In this document: positions 13,542 to 21,260 of the stretch, piece by piece
Layout: each line of letters begins with the position of its first letter
Position numbering within the stretch: the stretch's first letter is position 1
IMG/VR virus record: IMGVR_UViG_3300029319_000146
Span: 1-39,319 of that record
Origin: a virus
Strand: one strand, 5' to 3'
Length of the DNA: 39,319 nucleotides
Made by a program: the position numbers and the translations under genes
Notes under the pieces: model-generated
The model's database searches: none
What the model was told of the DNA's origin: nothing
What the model saw: the letters and a program-made list of their open reading frames with translations, nothing else

Positions 13542-15042
13542 GATGACAGACGTACTCGCTCGTACTGAGCAAGTAGGCTTGAAGATCAACATGGATACGC
13601 TCGACGAGATCGAGCAGATGTACACAGAAGAGCTAGAGACCCTAGAGGTACGGCTCAATGAGTTAGCGCGTGAAGCGATGGGAGACACGCCCATCAGCCT
13701 GACCAGCCCTGACGACCGGTCGATGCTCCTCTACTCTCGTAAGGTCAAGGACAAGAAGGACTGGTCGCGTACGTTCAACTTGGGCATGGAGCAGCGCGGC
13801 GCAACGATGAAGCCGAAGCAGCGTACCCGCTTTTCTCAGCGGGAGTTCAATCAGACCGTGCGCCGCATGACGGACATCGTGTACAAGACACGTGCCGAGA
13901 CGTGTCCTGCGTGTAAAGGTCACGGACGCACCCGTGTCGTAAAGAAAGATGGTACGCTTGGTAAAGCTGTACGTGTGTGTCGCAAGTGCGATGGCAAAGG
14001 CGTACTCTACATGCCAACAGGTGAGGTTGCCGGGTTCAAGATGTCACCGCGCGACTCGTACGACGTGGCCTCTGCTGGCTTTCGTACGGACAAGGACACA
14101 CTCGACATACGTTCGTCAGAATTGTCAGGTGACGCACACGAGTTCGTAAACGGATACGTCCGATTCAACGCCCTGCGTACGTACCTCAATACTTTTGTGG
14201 AAGGTATCAAAAACAATGTGGACGGACAGAGTTTTATCCATCCGGAATTCATGCAGTGTGTTACGGCGACGGGTAGGCTTTCGTCTCGCAATCCGAATTT
14301 CCAAAACATGCCACGCGGTTCGACATTCGCAATACGTAAGGTCGTCGAAAGTCGCTTCAGTGGCGGTTACATTCTTGAAGGGGACTACTCGCAGCTAGAA
14401 TTTCGTGTGGCCGGGTTCCTTGCAAAGGACGAACAAGCGTACACCGACGTGAAAAATTCTGTCGATGTTCACAACTACACAGCGTCCGTTATCGGCTGCA
14501 CACGACAAGAGGCGAAGGCACACACCTTCAAGCCCCTCTATGGGGGCACAACCGGCACAGAGGCCCAACAACGCTACTACAGAGCCTTCAAGCAGAAGTA
14601 TAGGGGGGTAACCCAGTGGCACGACGACCTTCAGCGTATGGCCGTTGAACGGCGAGTAATCACACTTCCGTCCGGACGCGAGTATGCTTTCCCTGATGCC
14701 CGCTGGACGAAGTATGGCACGGCGACACATCGCACATCGATCTGTAATTACCCTGTGCAAGGGTTTGCCACAGCCGACCTCTTGCCTATCGCTCTCGTCG
14801 CATTAGAGAAGGTGGTGCGAGACTCCGGAGTACGCAGCGTGATCTGCAATACCGTACACGACTCTATTGTCATGGACGTACATCCGGACGAAAAAGATAT
14901 TTGCATAGAGATGATGAAGCACGCTATGTTAAGTTTACCCTTTGAAACTGTTCGACGTTATGGTGTCACGTACGACATGCCTGTCGGAATAGAGATCAAA
15001 GCAGGTAAAAATTGGCTTGACTTACACGAAGTAGAACTGTAA
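13501..15042 (+). CDS. family A DNA polymerase with DnaJ-like zinc insertion
   Basis: 513 residues, polymerase domain only. Motif A is EGDYSQLEFRVAGF (Asp295); the O helix is RQEAKAHTFKPLYGG; motif C is NTVHDSIVMD (Asp454), with Ser where VHDE is usual. ATGRLSSRNPNFQNMPRG marks the pre-palm conserved block. Residues 80-180 hold an insertion with two zinc knuckles, CPACKGHG (Cys135, Cys138) and CRKCDGKG (Cys160, Cys163), of DnaJ type. It interrupts the thumb-proximal region between TSPDDRSMLLYSRKV and SYDVASAGF. Such a partial DnaJ central domain is reported for HMO-2011-type phages. ATG 13501 has GAGGAG 7 bases upstream. Confidence 0.95.
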   Translation: MEKGLVPTLKLSLEMTDVLARTEQVGLKINMDTLDEIEQMYTEELETLEVRLNELAREAMGDTPISLTSPDDRSMLLYSRKVKDKKDWSRTFNLGMEQRGATMKPKQRTRFSQREFNQTVRRMTDIVYKTRAETCPACKGHGRTRVVKKDGTLGKAVRVCRKCDGKGVLYMPTGEVAGFKMSPRDSYDVASAGFRTDKDTLDIRSSELSGDAHEFVNGYVRFNALRTYLNTFVEGIKNNVDGQSFIHPEFMQCVTATGRLSSRNPNFQNMPRGSTFAIRKVVESRFSGGYILEGDYSQLEFRVAGFLAKDEQAYTDVKNSVDVHNYTASVIGCTRQEAKAHTFKPLYGGTTGTEAQQRYYRAFKQKYRGVTQWHDDLQRMAVERRVITLPSGREYAFPDARWTKYGTATHRTSICNYPVQGFATADLLPIALVALEKVVRDSGVRSVICNTVHDSIVMDVHPDEKDICIEMMKHAMLSLPFETVRRYGVTYDMPVGIEIKAGKNWLDLHEVEL

Positions 15043-15084
15043 GATGGCCGTTACCGACTATCCAATCGTAAAGGAGTAAAGGAT

Positions 15085-15951
15085 ATGGATGGGACACAAA
15101 TCCAAGAAATGTACAGCGAGATGGACGCTCTCGTTGCTGCGTTGCAGAACGACAACACCGAAGAGCTTAAAAAGCTCACCGGTCAAGGAGAAGGCGGTGG
15201 TGACCGGCTCGGACTACCGCGTCTCGGTATCAACTACGATCAAGAGACTGAAGATGGCAATCCGCTCACGCGGGGCCACTGGAAGATCATGGTGGACGGT
15301 GAGTTCTTATACGCACCAGAAGTCAAGATTCAAAGCCTGATGCGTATGTTTGAGTATTCTATGTGGGATGCTGAAGCTAACGAAGGACGTGGTGGCTTCT
15401 CTTGTAAGTCCGTGCAAAAGCCGTCCTTTGGTGGTACGTTTCCTGACACAGAGGGGGGCAACAAGTGTGGTCGTCTCACTCGTGAAGAGGAAGAAAAGCT
15501 CAGTGATCAAGACCCAGCTTATCTCAAGAGTCGTGCTGTGATTTGCAATCAAGTTATCTATGGCACGATTAGCGGTACGTTCAAGACCGGTGCTGGCAAA
15601 GAGGTGAAGGTTGATAAGAAGCCTATGATCGCTTACTTCAAGAAGTCTGGCTTCAAGCCGATTTCTGATTTCATTAGCGGTCTCGGTCGTCAGGATAAGG
15701 TGATGGCGCACTGCGAAATCACTCTTCGTACCCACAAGAACAAGAAGGGTAGCGTGACGTACTGGACTCCGGTGCCTACCCTGTCCGGGACTGTGGGCTT
15801 GAGTCAAGATGACAAACATCTTGTCGTGAAGTTCGATCAAACAATTCGCGCACACAATGATTCTGTATTGCGTGAGTTCAAAGAGGCGCAGAAGCTCCTG
15901 CTGTCGGAAGATGATTCCGACTTGGCATCGGACTTCGCGAATGCTTCTTAG
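15085..15951 (+). CDS. putative single-stranded DNA-binding protein
   Basis: 288 residues with AAGGAG 8 bases before the ATG. It has a mixed beta-rich core (RLGLPRLGINYDQETEDGNP, then HWKIMVDGEFLYAPEVKIQS) and a strongly acidic C-terminus, LLLSEDDSDLASDFA, as in phage and bacterial SSBs such as T7 gp2.5. Placement between polymerase and recombination nucleases fits the gp2.5 slot. The strong ribosome site suggests high expression, also expected of an SSB. The assignment rests on acidic tail, size and position; no family motif is decisive. Confidence 0.55.
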   Translation: MDGTQIQEMYSEMDALVAALQNDNTEELKKLTGQGEGGGDRLGLPRLGINYDQETEDGNPLTRGHWKIMVDGEFLYAPEVKIQSLMRMFEYSMWDAEANEGRGGFSCKSVQKPSFGGTFPDTEGGNKCGRLTREEEEKLSDQDPAYLKSRAVICNQVIYGTISGTFKTGAGKEVKVDKKPMIAYFKKSGFKPISDFISGLGRQDKVMAHCEITLRTHKNKKGSVTYWTPVPTLSGTVGLSQDDKHLVVKFDQTIRAHNDSVLREFKEAQKLLLSEDDSDLASDFANAS

Positions 15952-16828
15952 CATACAAGACTATATGAGTCGGGCGATTCGGGGGGACACACAAGTCTCT
16001 CCGGAGAACCTCGAATTATTTGTTAAAGAATCTCGTGAGGCCATCGAAAAACAATTCGGTGGCCGCAAACGTGACTACCGTATTCGTATGTCCGGCTTGG
16101 GAAAGCCCCTATGTCAGCAGGTCTTAGACAAGCACGGCGTCGAGGAGTCGATGCAATACAATAGCATCGCACGTTTTGCGTTCGGTGACTTGACTGAGGC
16201 GTTGCTCATGCTCGTCATGCGCGAGGCCGGTATCGACATCGTGGACTTCCAAAAAGAAGTTGCTCTAGAAATTGAGGGCGTTGTCGTAAAAGGCACACTC
16301 GACGTTATCATACGTGGCGACGATGGCAAGGAGCGCGTCTGGGACATCAAGTCCGCAAGCGACTGGGCGTATAAGCACAAGTTTACCGGCTCCGGTGGTT
16401 ACGAACATATTAAGGATGATGACCCATTTGGGTACGTTATGCAGGGGCACTTGTACGGTGCCGCCACGGGCTTAGACTTCGGTGGCTGGATTGTCATCAA
16501 TAAGTCGAGCGGCGAGGTTGCTATTGTCGAGGCGTATGACTGGACAGGTGATGATCGTGTGGCGTACATGCTCGAAGCTGCTAATCGTGTTCACTTTCTT
16601 TCTGACCCTGACGTGAAACCGTTCAAACCATACTCGGATGAGTTCGAAACGTACAAGCGAAAGGGCGAGGTACTCCGCACCGGCAACAAAGTCTTGCCAA
16701 AAGAGTGTGGCCTCTGCGGCTTTCGTGGTCACTGTTGGCCTGACGCTATCTTGCACGAACGGGTAACGTCACAAGCCAAGTCTCCTCCGAAGGTATGGTA
16801 CACACGGCTCAAGACAAAGGAGCTATGA
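15941..16828 (+). CDS. Cas4/RecB-like PD-(D/E)XK exonuclease with Fe-S-type cysteines
   Basis: 295 residues from ATG 15941, which overlaps the stop of the preceding gene by 11 bases. The nuclease core is GTLDVIIRG (Asp121) and VWDIKSAS (Asp135, Lys137). An N-terminal Cys58 (GKPLCQQVL) plus CGLCGFRGHC (Cys256, 259, 265) gives the one-plus-three cysteine layout of 4Fe-4S nucleases of the Cas4/AddB type. Phage proteins of this kind degrade DNA ends, acting in recombination or host DNA breakdown. No CRISPR array is present, so it is not a Cas protein. Confidence 0.8.
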   Translation: MLLSIQDYMSRAIRGDTQVSPENLELFVKESREAIEKQFGGRKRDYRIRMSGLGKPLCQQVLDKHGVEESMQYNSIARFAFGDLTEALLMLVMREAGIDIVDFQKEVALEIEGVVVKGTLDVIIRGDDGKERVWDIKSASDWAYKHKFTGSGGYEHIKDDDPFGYVMQGHLYGAATGLDFGGWIVINKSSGEVAIVEAYDWTGDDRVAYMLEAANRVHFLSDPDVKPFKPYSDEFETYKRKGEVLRTGNKVLPKECGLCGFRGHCWPDAILHERVTSQAKSPPKVWYTRLKTKEL

Positions 16829-16829
16829 T

Positions 16830-17210
16830 GTGCCCTACGTTTTTATTCGAGATTACGACTTAGAACTCGTAGAACTCAACAAAGACATGCACCATGTTTA
16901 CGTCGAATCACACGGGGGTGTGGGCGGCGAACGCAAAACTGTTTTCTTGCGGCAACACGAACGTGGCTTGCCTCTTACATTGCGTAACAATTTCAGTGAC
17001 TTAGGTGCGCTATCCTCCGAGACGGAGAAGCGTGACATCACAACTGTCGAGGCAGAGATCGGGAAGATCAGTCGCCTCGCAAACTCCGGAGCTAATGTAT
17101 GCGTCCCACTGACTCGCTTGACAAACGAATTCTCGCTTTTGGAACGTCTGTCCCCAAGACTGGCAGGATATCTGCTAAAAAGGCTAGCGTCCGTCGGAAT
17201 GCGTCTATGA
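16830..17210 (+). CDS. unknown protein in replication operon
   Basis: 126 residues, GTG start with AAAGGAG 8 bases upstream. It begins MPYVFIRDYDLELVELNKDM; no domain recognised. Predicted mixed beta N-terminus and helical, basic C-terminus (SPRLAGYLLKRLASVGMRL). Its stop overlaps the endonuclease I start (ATGA). Its place between two nucleases suggests a DNA-metabolism role, not proved. Confidence 0.6.
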   Translation: MPYVFIRDYDLELVELNKDMHHVYVESHGGVGGERKTVFLRQHERGLPLTLRNNFSDLGALSSETEKRDITTVEAEIGKISRLANSGANVCVPLTRLTNEFSLLERLSPRLAGYLLKRLASVGMRL

Positions 17211-17596
17211 AGCAAAGCTCGGCCATGAAGGCCGGATTCCGTTCGACATTCGAGTTGAACTTGGCACGTGCCCTTTCTGAGAAGGGTGTACCTTACGAAT
17301 ACGAAACAACAAAGCTGACGTACGTACCCAAGCCGCGTACGTACACGCCAGACTTCTACATCCCAGAGACGAACATCTATGTCGAAGCGAAGGGGCACCT
17401 CGACAAGAGTGACCGAATAAAGATGCTGCTCATCAAAGAGCAGTATCCCGATCTCGACATACGCTTTGTATTCCTACGAGCGAACAACAAGATTTACAAA
17501 GGCTCGAAGACCACCTACGCTGGCTGGGCTACCAAGCACAAGTTCGAGTGGGCAGAGGGTTCGATCCCAGAGGAGTGGTGCAAGAATGGACGATAG
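17207..17596 (+). CDS. T7-type endonuclease I (Holliday junction resolvase)
   Basis: 129 residues from ATG 17207, overlapping the upstream stop as ATGA; an in-frame ATG at 17099 would add 36 basic residues. It matches T7 gp3 through its length: FRSTFELNLARALSEKG with the catalytic Glu, YTPDFYIPETNIYVEAKGHL with Asp, Glu and Lys of the PD-(D/E)XK site, then LLIKEQYPDLDIRFVF and SKTTYAGW. The enzyme cuts branched DNA, debranching concatemers before packaging and breaking down host DNA. The next gene starts inside its last codons. Confidence 0.9.
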   Translation: MKQSSAMKAGFRSTFELNLARALSEKGVPYEYETTKLTYVPKPRTYTPDFYIPETNIYVEAKGHLDKSDRIKMLLIKEQYPDLDIRFVFLRANNKIYKGSKTTYAGWATKHKFEWAEGSIPEEWCKNGR

Positions 17597-17933
17597 AGAG
17601 ATGGAAGGAATGCTAGAGAAGGCGAGCCTGCTGCCCGAGCGGTGGTACCTCGTCTTTCGGCAAGGCAACGACGACGATCACGTTATGATGACGGCGTACG
17701 ATACCTCTACAGAGGACGGGGATGACGAATATATTCCGGCGGGTGCGGTCATCCTTTCCGGACTCGTCGAACTCATGGAGACAGATTTTGAGCGTGTGAT
17801 GTCCGCAGGTCTCGCTCGTCTACGATTCGAAGCTACGCAAGAGGCTATGATTGTAGAGACTGACAACGGACCGGATGTGAAGCACGATCCGGAAACAAAC
17901 ATCGTCAAGGTTAGATTCGGGAAGACACAGTAG
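17586..17933 (+). CDS. unknown acidic protein
   Basis: 115 residues from ATG 17586, with GAGGAG 11 bases upstream inside the endonuclease gene; the open frame extends further upstream but shadows that gene. It holds an acidic middle (DTSTEDGDDEYIPAGAV) and METDFERVMSAGLARLRFE. The DFER.M..G phrase recurs in the gene ending at 20952. No family recognised. Confidence 0.65.
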   Translation: MDDREMEGMLEKASLLPERWYLVFRQGNDDDHVMMTAYDTSTEDGDDEYIPAGAVILSGLVELMETDFERVMSAGLARLRFEATQEAMIVETDNGPDVKHDPETNIVKVRFGKTQ

Positions 17934-18230
17934 ATGAGACATGAAGAGTATATGAAGAAGCGTATGGAACAAGAAAGCATGGCAAGTATGCAAGGCGCAG
18001 CGAATGCGAACTGGCTGGCGGACATGGTCAATAACCCGCCGCACTACAATCAGGCAGGGGTTGAGTGCATCGAAGCTATACGCGCTGCCACAGACGAAGG
18101 TTATCAATATTACCTGCAAGGAAACATCATCAAGTACCTATGGCGCTATCGTTACAAAAACGGCGTCCAAGACCTAGAAAAGGCGAAGTGGTACTTGGAA
18201 AAACTTATTGAGGAGATTACAGATGAATAA
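17934..18230 (+). CDS. DUF3310 family phage protein
   Basis: 98 residues, starting at the base after the upstream stop. NNPPHYNQAGVECIEAIRAA then YYLQGNIIKYLWRYRYKNG and DLEKAKWYLEKLIEEI is the DUF3310 signature, widespread in phages and sometimes labelled nucleotide kinase without proof. It is all-helical after a short N-terminal tail. It is coupled to the ribonucleotide reductase gene, whose start lies inside its last codons, which favours a link to nucleotide supply. Confidence 0.85.
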   Translation: MRHEEYMKKRMEQESMASMQGAANANWLADMVNNPPHYNQAGVECIEAIRAATDEGYQYYLQGNIIKYLWRYRYKNGVQDLEKAKWYLEKLIEEITDE

Positions 18231-20163
18231 TATGTTGCCCACACCCTATCAGCAGTTCATCCACAAGTCCCGCTATGCACGCTGGCTCGACGACGAACAA
18301 CGCCGAGAGAATTGGGATGAGACTGTAGAACGCTATTTGCAGTTCATGGTCGATCACGTCAAGGAGAAGCACAACTTTGACATAGAACATCTGTGTCCCG
18401 GTGATGTGGGCAAGCTACGTCAGGCGATACTCAGTCAGGATATCATGCCGTCTATGCGTGCCATGATGACCGCTGGTCCCGCTCTTGCACGGGATAACAT
18501 CTGCGGGTATAACTGTAGCTACATTCCCGTTGATAGCCCTCGTGCGTTTGACGAGTGCATGTACATATTGATGTGCGGCACAGGCGTGGGCTTTTCTGTT
18601 GAGCGCGAGAACGTAGACAAGCTGCCGATAATCAGTGATGGGATGCAGCCTACAGACACGGTGATCAGAGTTGGCGACTCCAAGCCCGGATGGGCTAAAG
18701 CGCTGCGTGAAATGATTGCACTGCTGTATGCGGGACACATTCCGAAGTGGGACTTGTCTGCCATACGCCCGTCTGGTGCGCGTCTAAAGACTATGGGCGG
18801 TCGTGCTTCTGGTCCGGGTCCGCTCGAAGATTTGTTTAACTTTGCTGTGCAACTATTTGTAAAGGCACAGGGTCGTCGTTTGTTTCCTATCGAGTGTCAC
18901 GATCTAATGTGCAAGGTGGGTGAGGTCGTCGTGGTAGGCGGCGTACGTCGCTCCGCCCTGATTAGTCTGTCGAACCTCAACGACGATCAGATGGCACACG
19001 CCAAGTCTGGTGCGTGGTGGGAGAACGAGGGACAGCGTGCGCTGGCTAACAACTCTGTTGCTTACAAGGGCAAACCCGAGATGGGCACGTTCATGCGTGA
19101 GTGGCTCTCTCTGTATGACTCCAAGTCTGGAGAGCGTGGCATCTTCAATCGTGACGCTGCCGACAAGCAAGTCGCTCGTAATGAACGTCGCGAGACAGGG
19201 CACATGTGGGGAACAAACCCGTGCAGCGAAATCATCCTGCGTCCCTATCAATTTTGCAACCTGTCAGAGGTGGTTGTCCGTGACTACGACACACTAGAAG
19301 ACCTGAAAGAAAAGGTCCATCTTGCGACTATCTTGGGCACGCTGCAGTCCACCCTCACTGACTTCAAGTATTTGAGGAAGATATGGAAGACCAACACAGA
19401 AGAAGAACGATTGTTGGGCGTATCCTTGACTGGTATCATGGATCATCACGTCTTATCAAAGACCGTCGATTCCGCTCGCTGGCTCGAAGAGATGAAGCGC
19501 GTGGCCGTAGACACAAACTGGGACTTGGCGACGAACGGGCTTGGTATTCCACAGTCGGCTGCCATCACCTGTGTAAAACCGTCGGGTACTGTATCGCAAC
19601 TGGTGGACGCTGCAAGCGGCATTCACGCTAGACACAGTAAGTATTACATACGCACAGTTCGCGGAGACAACAAAGACCCGCTAACACAGTTCTTGAAGGA
19701 ACAGGGTGTGTACAACGAGCCGGATGTGATGAAGCCAGACAACACAACTGTGTTCTCCTTTGCAATGGAGTCGCCTGACGGTGCGGTCACTCGCAATGAT
19801 ATGACAGCCATCGAACAGCTAGAGCTTTGGAAAACGTACGCTGTTCACTGGTGCGAACACAAGCCGTCTGTGACCATTACGGTCAAAGAGGACGAGTGGA
19901 TGGACGTGGGCGCGTGGGTGTACGAGAACTTCGACGTGGCGTCGGGCGTGTCGTTCCTGCCGCACAGCGATCACACCTATCAGCAGGCACCCTATCAGGA
20001 TATCGAACGCGAAGATTATCTGGAGTGGCAACGAGCGTATGGCTACCTCAATATCGACTGGAAGGCGTTGTCCGAATACGAACGGGAAGACAACACGTCT
20101 GGCTCACGTGAGTTAGCGTGTACGGCTGGCGTGTGTGAAGTGGTGGACTTGAATGCCGCCTAA
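18223..20163 (+). CDS. nrdJ: class II (adenosylcobalamin-dependent) ribonucleotide reductase
   Basis: 646 residues from ATG 18223, with GAGGAG 7 bases upstream. It resembles the monomeric ribonucleoside triphosphate reductase of Lactobacillus. The thiyl-radical Cys334 and catalytic Glu336 lie in NPCSEIIL; the redox pair is Cys94 (DNICGYNCSY) with Cys345 (FCNLSEVV), the 11-residue spacing seen in that enzyme. The C-terminal reducing pair is CTAGVC. It converts ribonucleotides to deoxyribonucleotides for phage DNA synthesis without oxygen or a second subunit, but needs vitamin B12, so the host must make or import B12. It is shorter than the Lactobacillus enzyme. Confidence 0.95.
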   Translation: MNNMLPTPYQQFIHKSRYARWLDDEQRRENWDETVERYLQFMVDHVKEKHNFDIEHLCPGDVGKLRQAILSQDIMPSMRAMMTAGPALARDNICGYNCSYIPVDSPRAFDECMYILMCGTGVGFSVERENVDKLPIISDGMQPTDTVIRVGDSKPGWAKALREMIALLYAGHIPKWDLSAIRPSGARLKTMGGRASGPGPLEDLFNFAVQLFVKAQGRRLFPIECHDLMCKVGEVVVVGGVRRSALISLSNLNDDQMAHAKSGAWWENEGQRALANNSVAYKGKPEMGTFMREWLSLYDSKSGERGIFNRDAADKQVARNERRETGHMWGTNPCSEIILRPYQFCNLSEVVVRDYDTLEDLKEKVHLATILGTLQSTLTDFKYLRKIWKTNTEEERLLGVSLTGIMDHHVLSKTVDSARWLEEMKRVAVDTNWDLATNGLGIPQSAAITCVKPSGTVSQLVDAASGIHARHSKYYIRTVRGDNKDPLTQFLKEQGVYNEPDVMKPDNTTVFSFAMESPDGAVTRNDMTAIEQLELWKTYAVHWCEHKPSVTITVKEDEWMDVGAWVYENFDVASGVSFLPHSDHTYQQAPYQDIEREDYLEWQRAYGYLNIDWKALSEYEREDNTSGSRELACTAGVCEVVDLNAA

Positions 20164-20284
20164 GAAGGAAACACGTCCAGTGTGGAAACAGGGGAAGGGG
20201 TGGATTCAGTACGATCCGCCCCGGAACCATCCGTGCTACGAAGAGTGGAGAAAGATCGTTGATCGAAGTAAAGATAACGCCTGA
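20153..20284 (+). CDS. 43-residue basic Trp-rich micro-protein
   Basis: Encodes MPPKKETRPVWKQGKGWIQY followed by DPPRNHPCYEEWRKIVDRSK and DNA. The ATG overlaps the reductase stop by 11 bases, and the next gene starts inside it, so it continues the chain of overlapping genes. Three Trp and many Lys/Arg suggest a folded nucleic-acid or protein-binding peptide. No family recognised. Confidence 0.6.
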   Translation: MPPKKETRPVWKQGKGWIQYDPPRNHPCYEEWRKIVDRSKDNA

Positions 20285-20774
20285 GTTAATCGAACGTGCA
20301 AAAAAGAAAACTGCCCATGTAGGCGTTCTACAGGGCAGCATCACGGGCAGTGCTAGTCATGTGGTGGGTGCTATAGGCGAACTCATCGTAGCCGACCTCA
20401 CGGGGGCTACAGAGGCGAATACACACGATTACGATTTAATCCTAGACGGCAAACGTATCGACGTGAAGACCAAGCGGTGCAACACTCGTCCGTTTCCCCA
20501 CTACGACTGCTCAGTAGCCGCACACGGATCAAAGCAAAACTGCGACTCGTATGTTTTCGTACGTATTTTAATCGGAGGCCAAGCGTACGGTAGTCATGCG
20601 TGGGTCTTGGGAGAAATAGATAAGCGTGACTTCTATAAAAATGCCACGCACCACCGCCGGGGGGATGTTGATCCGGGTAACGGATTTGTGTTCAAGGCGG
20701 ATTGCTACAACCTTGCAATCAGCGAGTTACAAGACATTGAAACCCAAAGCACAACTGTTCAAGCTCGAAGCTAA
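20259..20774 (+). CDS. PD-(D/E)XK-like nuclease or restriction-fold protein
   Basis: 171 residues, TTG start with GGAG 8 bases upstream. GAIGELIVADLTGATEA, then YDLILDGKRIDVKTKRC, gives the Glu, Asp and Asp-X-Lys of the restriction-enzyme-like fold. Later segments, DSYVFVRILIG and AWVLGEIDKRDF, continue its beta-sheet core as in similar phage proteins. It may be an endonuclease; substrate unknown. It is the fourth such fold in this operon. Confidence 0.6.
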   Translation: MIEVKITPELIERAKKKTAHVGVLQGSITGSASHVVGAIGELIVADLTGATEANTHDYDLILDGKRIDVKTKRCNTRPFPHYDCSVAAHGSKQNCDSYVFVRILIGGQAYGSHAWVLGEIDKRDFYKNATHHRRGDVDPGNGFVFKADCYNLAISELQDIETQSTTVQARS

Positions 20775-20952
20775 CTTACTCACTAATGGCAACGTCGAGT
20801 TACTCTACGACTCCGTACGTCCGGAAGATTTTGAGCGTACAATGAATGAAGGGATGCCGGAGTACGAGGGTTCGCACTCGGTAGCATCCCTTCTTCGTTA
20901 TCTTCGTACCGTAGCCGACGAGGCTATGCAGAGGTCTTCTTCTTACCTTTAG
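20737..20952 (+). CDS. small protein at the end of the rightward operon
   Basis: About 71 residues from a TTG at 20737, overlapping the upstream gene; a longer ATG form from 20626 would overlap that gene by 149 bases and is less likely. LLYDSVRPEDFERTMNEGMP then ASLLRYLRTVADEAMQ suggests a helical protein, and DFER.M..G repeats a phrase in the 17586-17933 product. Its 3' end overlaps the convergent late gene by 29 bases. Start uncertain. Confidence 0.5.
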   Translation: MKPKAQLFKLEANLLTNGNVELLYDSVRPEDFERTMNEGMPEYEGSHSVASLLRYLRTVADEAMQRSSSYL

Positions 20953-21259
20953 TAGCTCCCGCGATACGATCTGCGGCTGTCGGCTTCGGATTATTGTCGA
21001 TACCGGCTTTGACACTGAGCATACCAAATTCAGAGGCTTTACCGCCTTTCGCCATCATACCCATGCCCATAGGCTTGGGCTGTTGCATCATCTGATTTTG
21101 CATCTGATTCTGCTGGCTTTGCTTCGCTGACATCATGCCACCCCCGTAAGCCTTCTTGCGGGGTTTTTTCATGGCAGTGCCACCGTACATCATCGGCTTG
21201 CGCTTGGCTGCACCACCATACATCATGGCCTTGCGCGGGCCGTTGTTGTACATTTTCAT
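20924..21259 (-). CDS. low-complexity Met/Gly/Lys-rich small late protein
   Basis: 111 residues from ATG 21259, a few bases after the stop of the large internal protein gene. It carries repeats of MMYGG and (K)RKP (KAMMYGGAAKRKPMMYGGTA), a Gln/Met-rich centre and a conserved-looking end, MAKGGKASEFGMLSVKAGID then PTAADRIAGATKG. The KGGK element recalls the tails of the small genes at 3331-4130. It is the last gene of the late operon and converges on the replication operon. A minor virion or capsid-associated protein is likely from position alone. Confidence 0.7.
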   Translation of the reverse strand: MKMYNNGPRKAMMYGGAAKRKPMMYGGTAMKKPRKKAYGGGMMSAKQSQQNQMQNQMMQQPKPMGMGMMAKGGKASEFGMLSVKAGIDNNPKPTAADRIAGATKGKKKTSA

Positions 21260-21260
21260 C

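Noticed and set aside
15941-16828. Cas4 of a CRISPR system
   Set aside because: No repeat-spacer array or other cas gene is present; the protein fits phage recombination exonucleases of the same fold.
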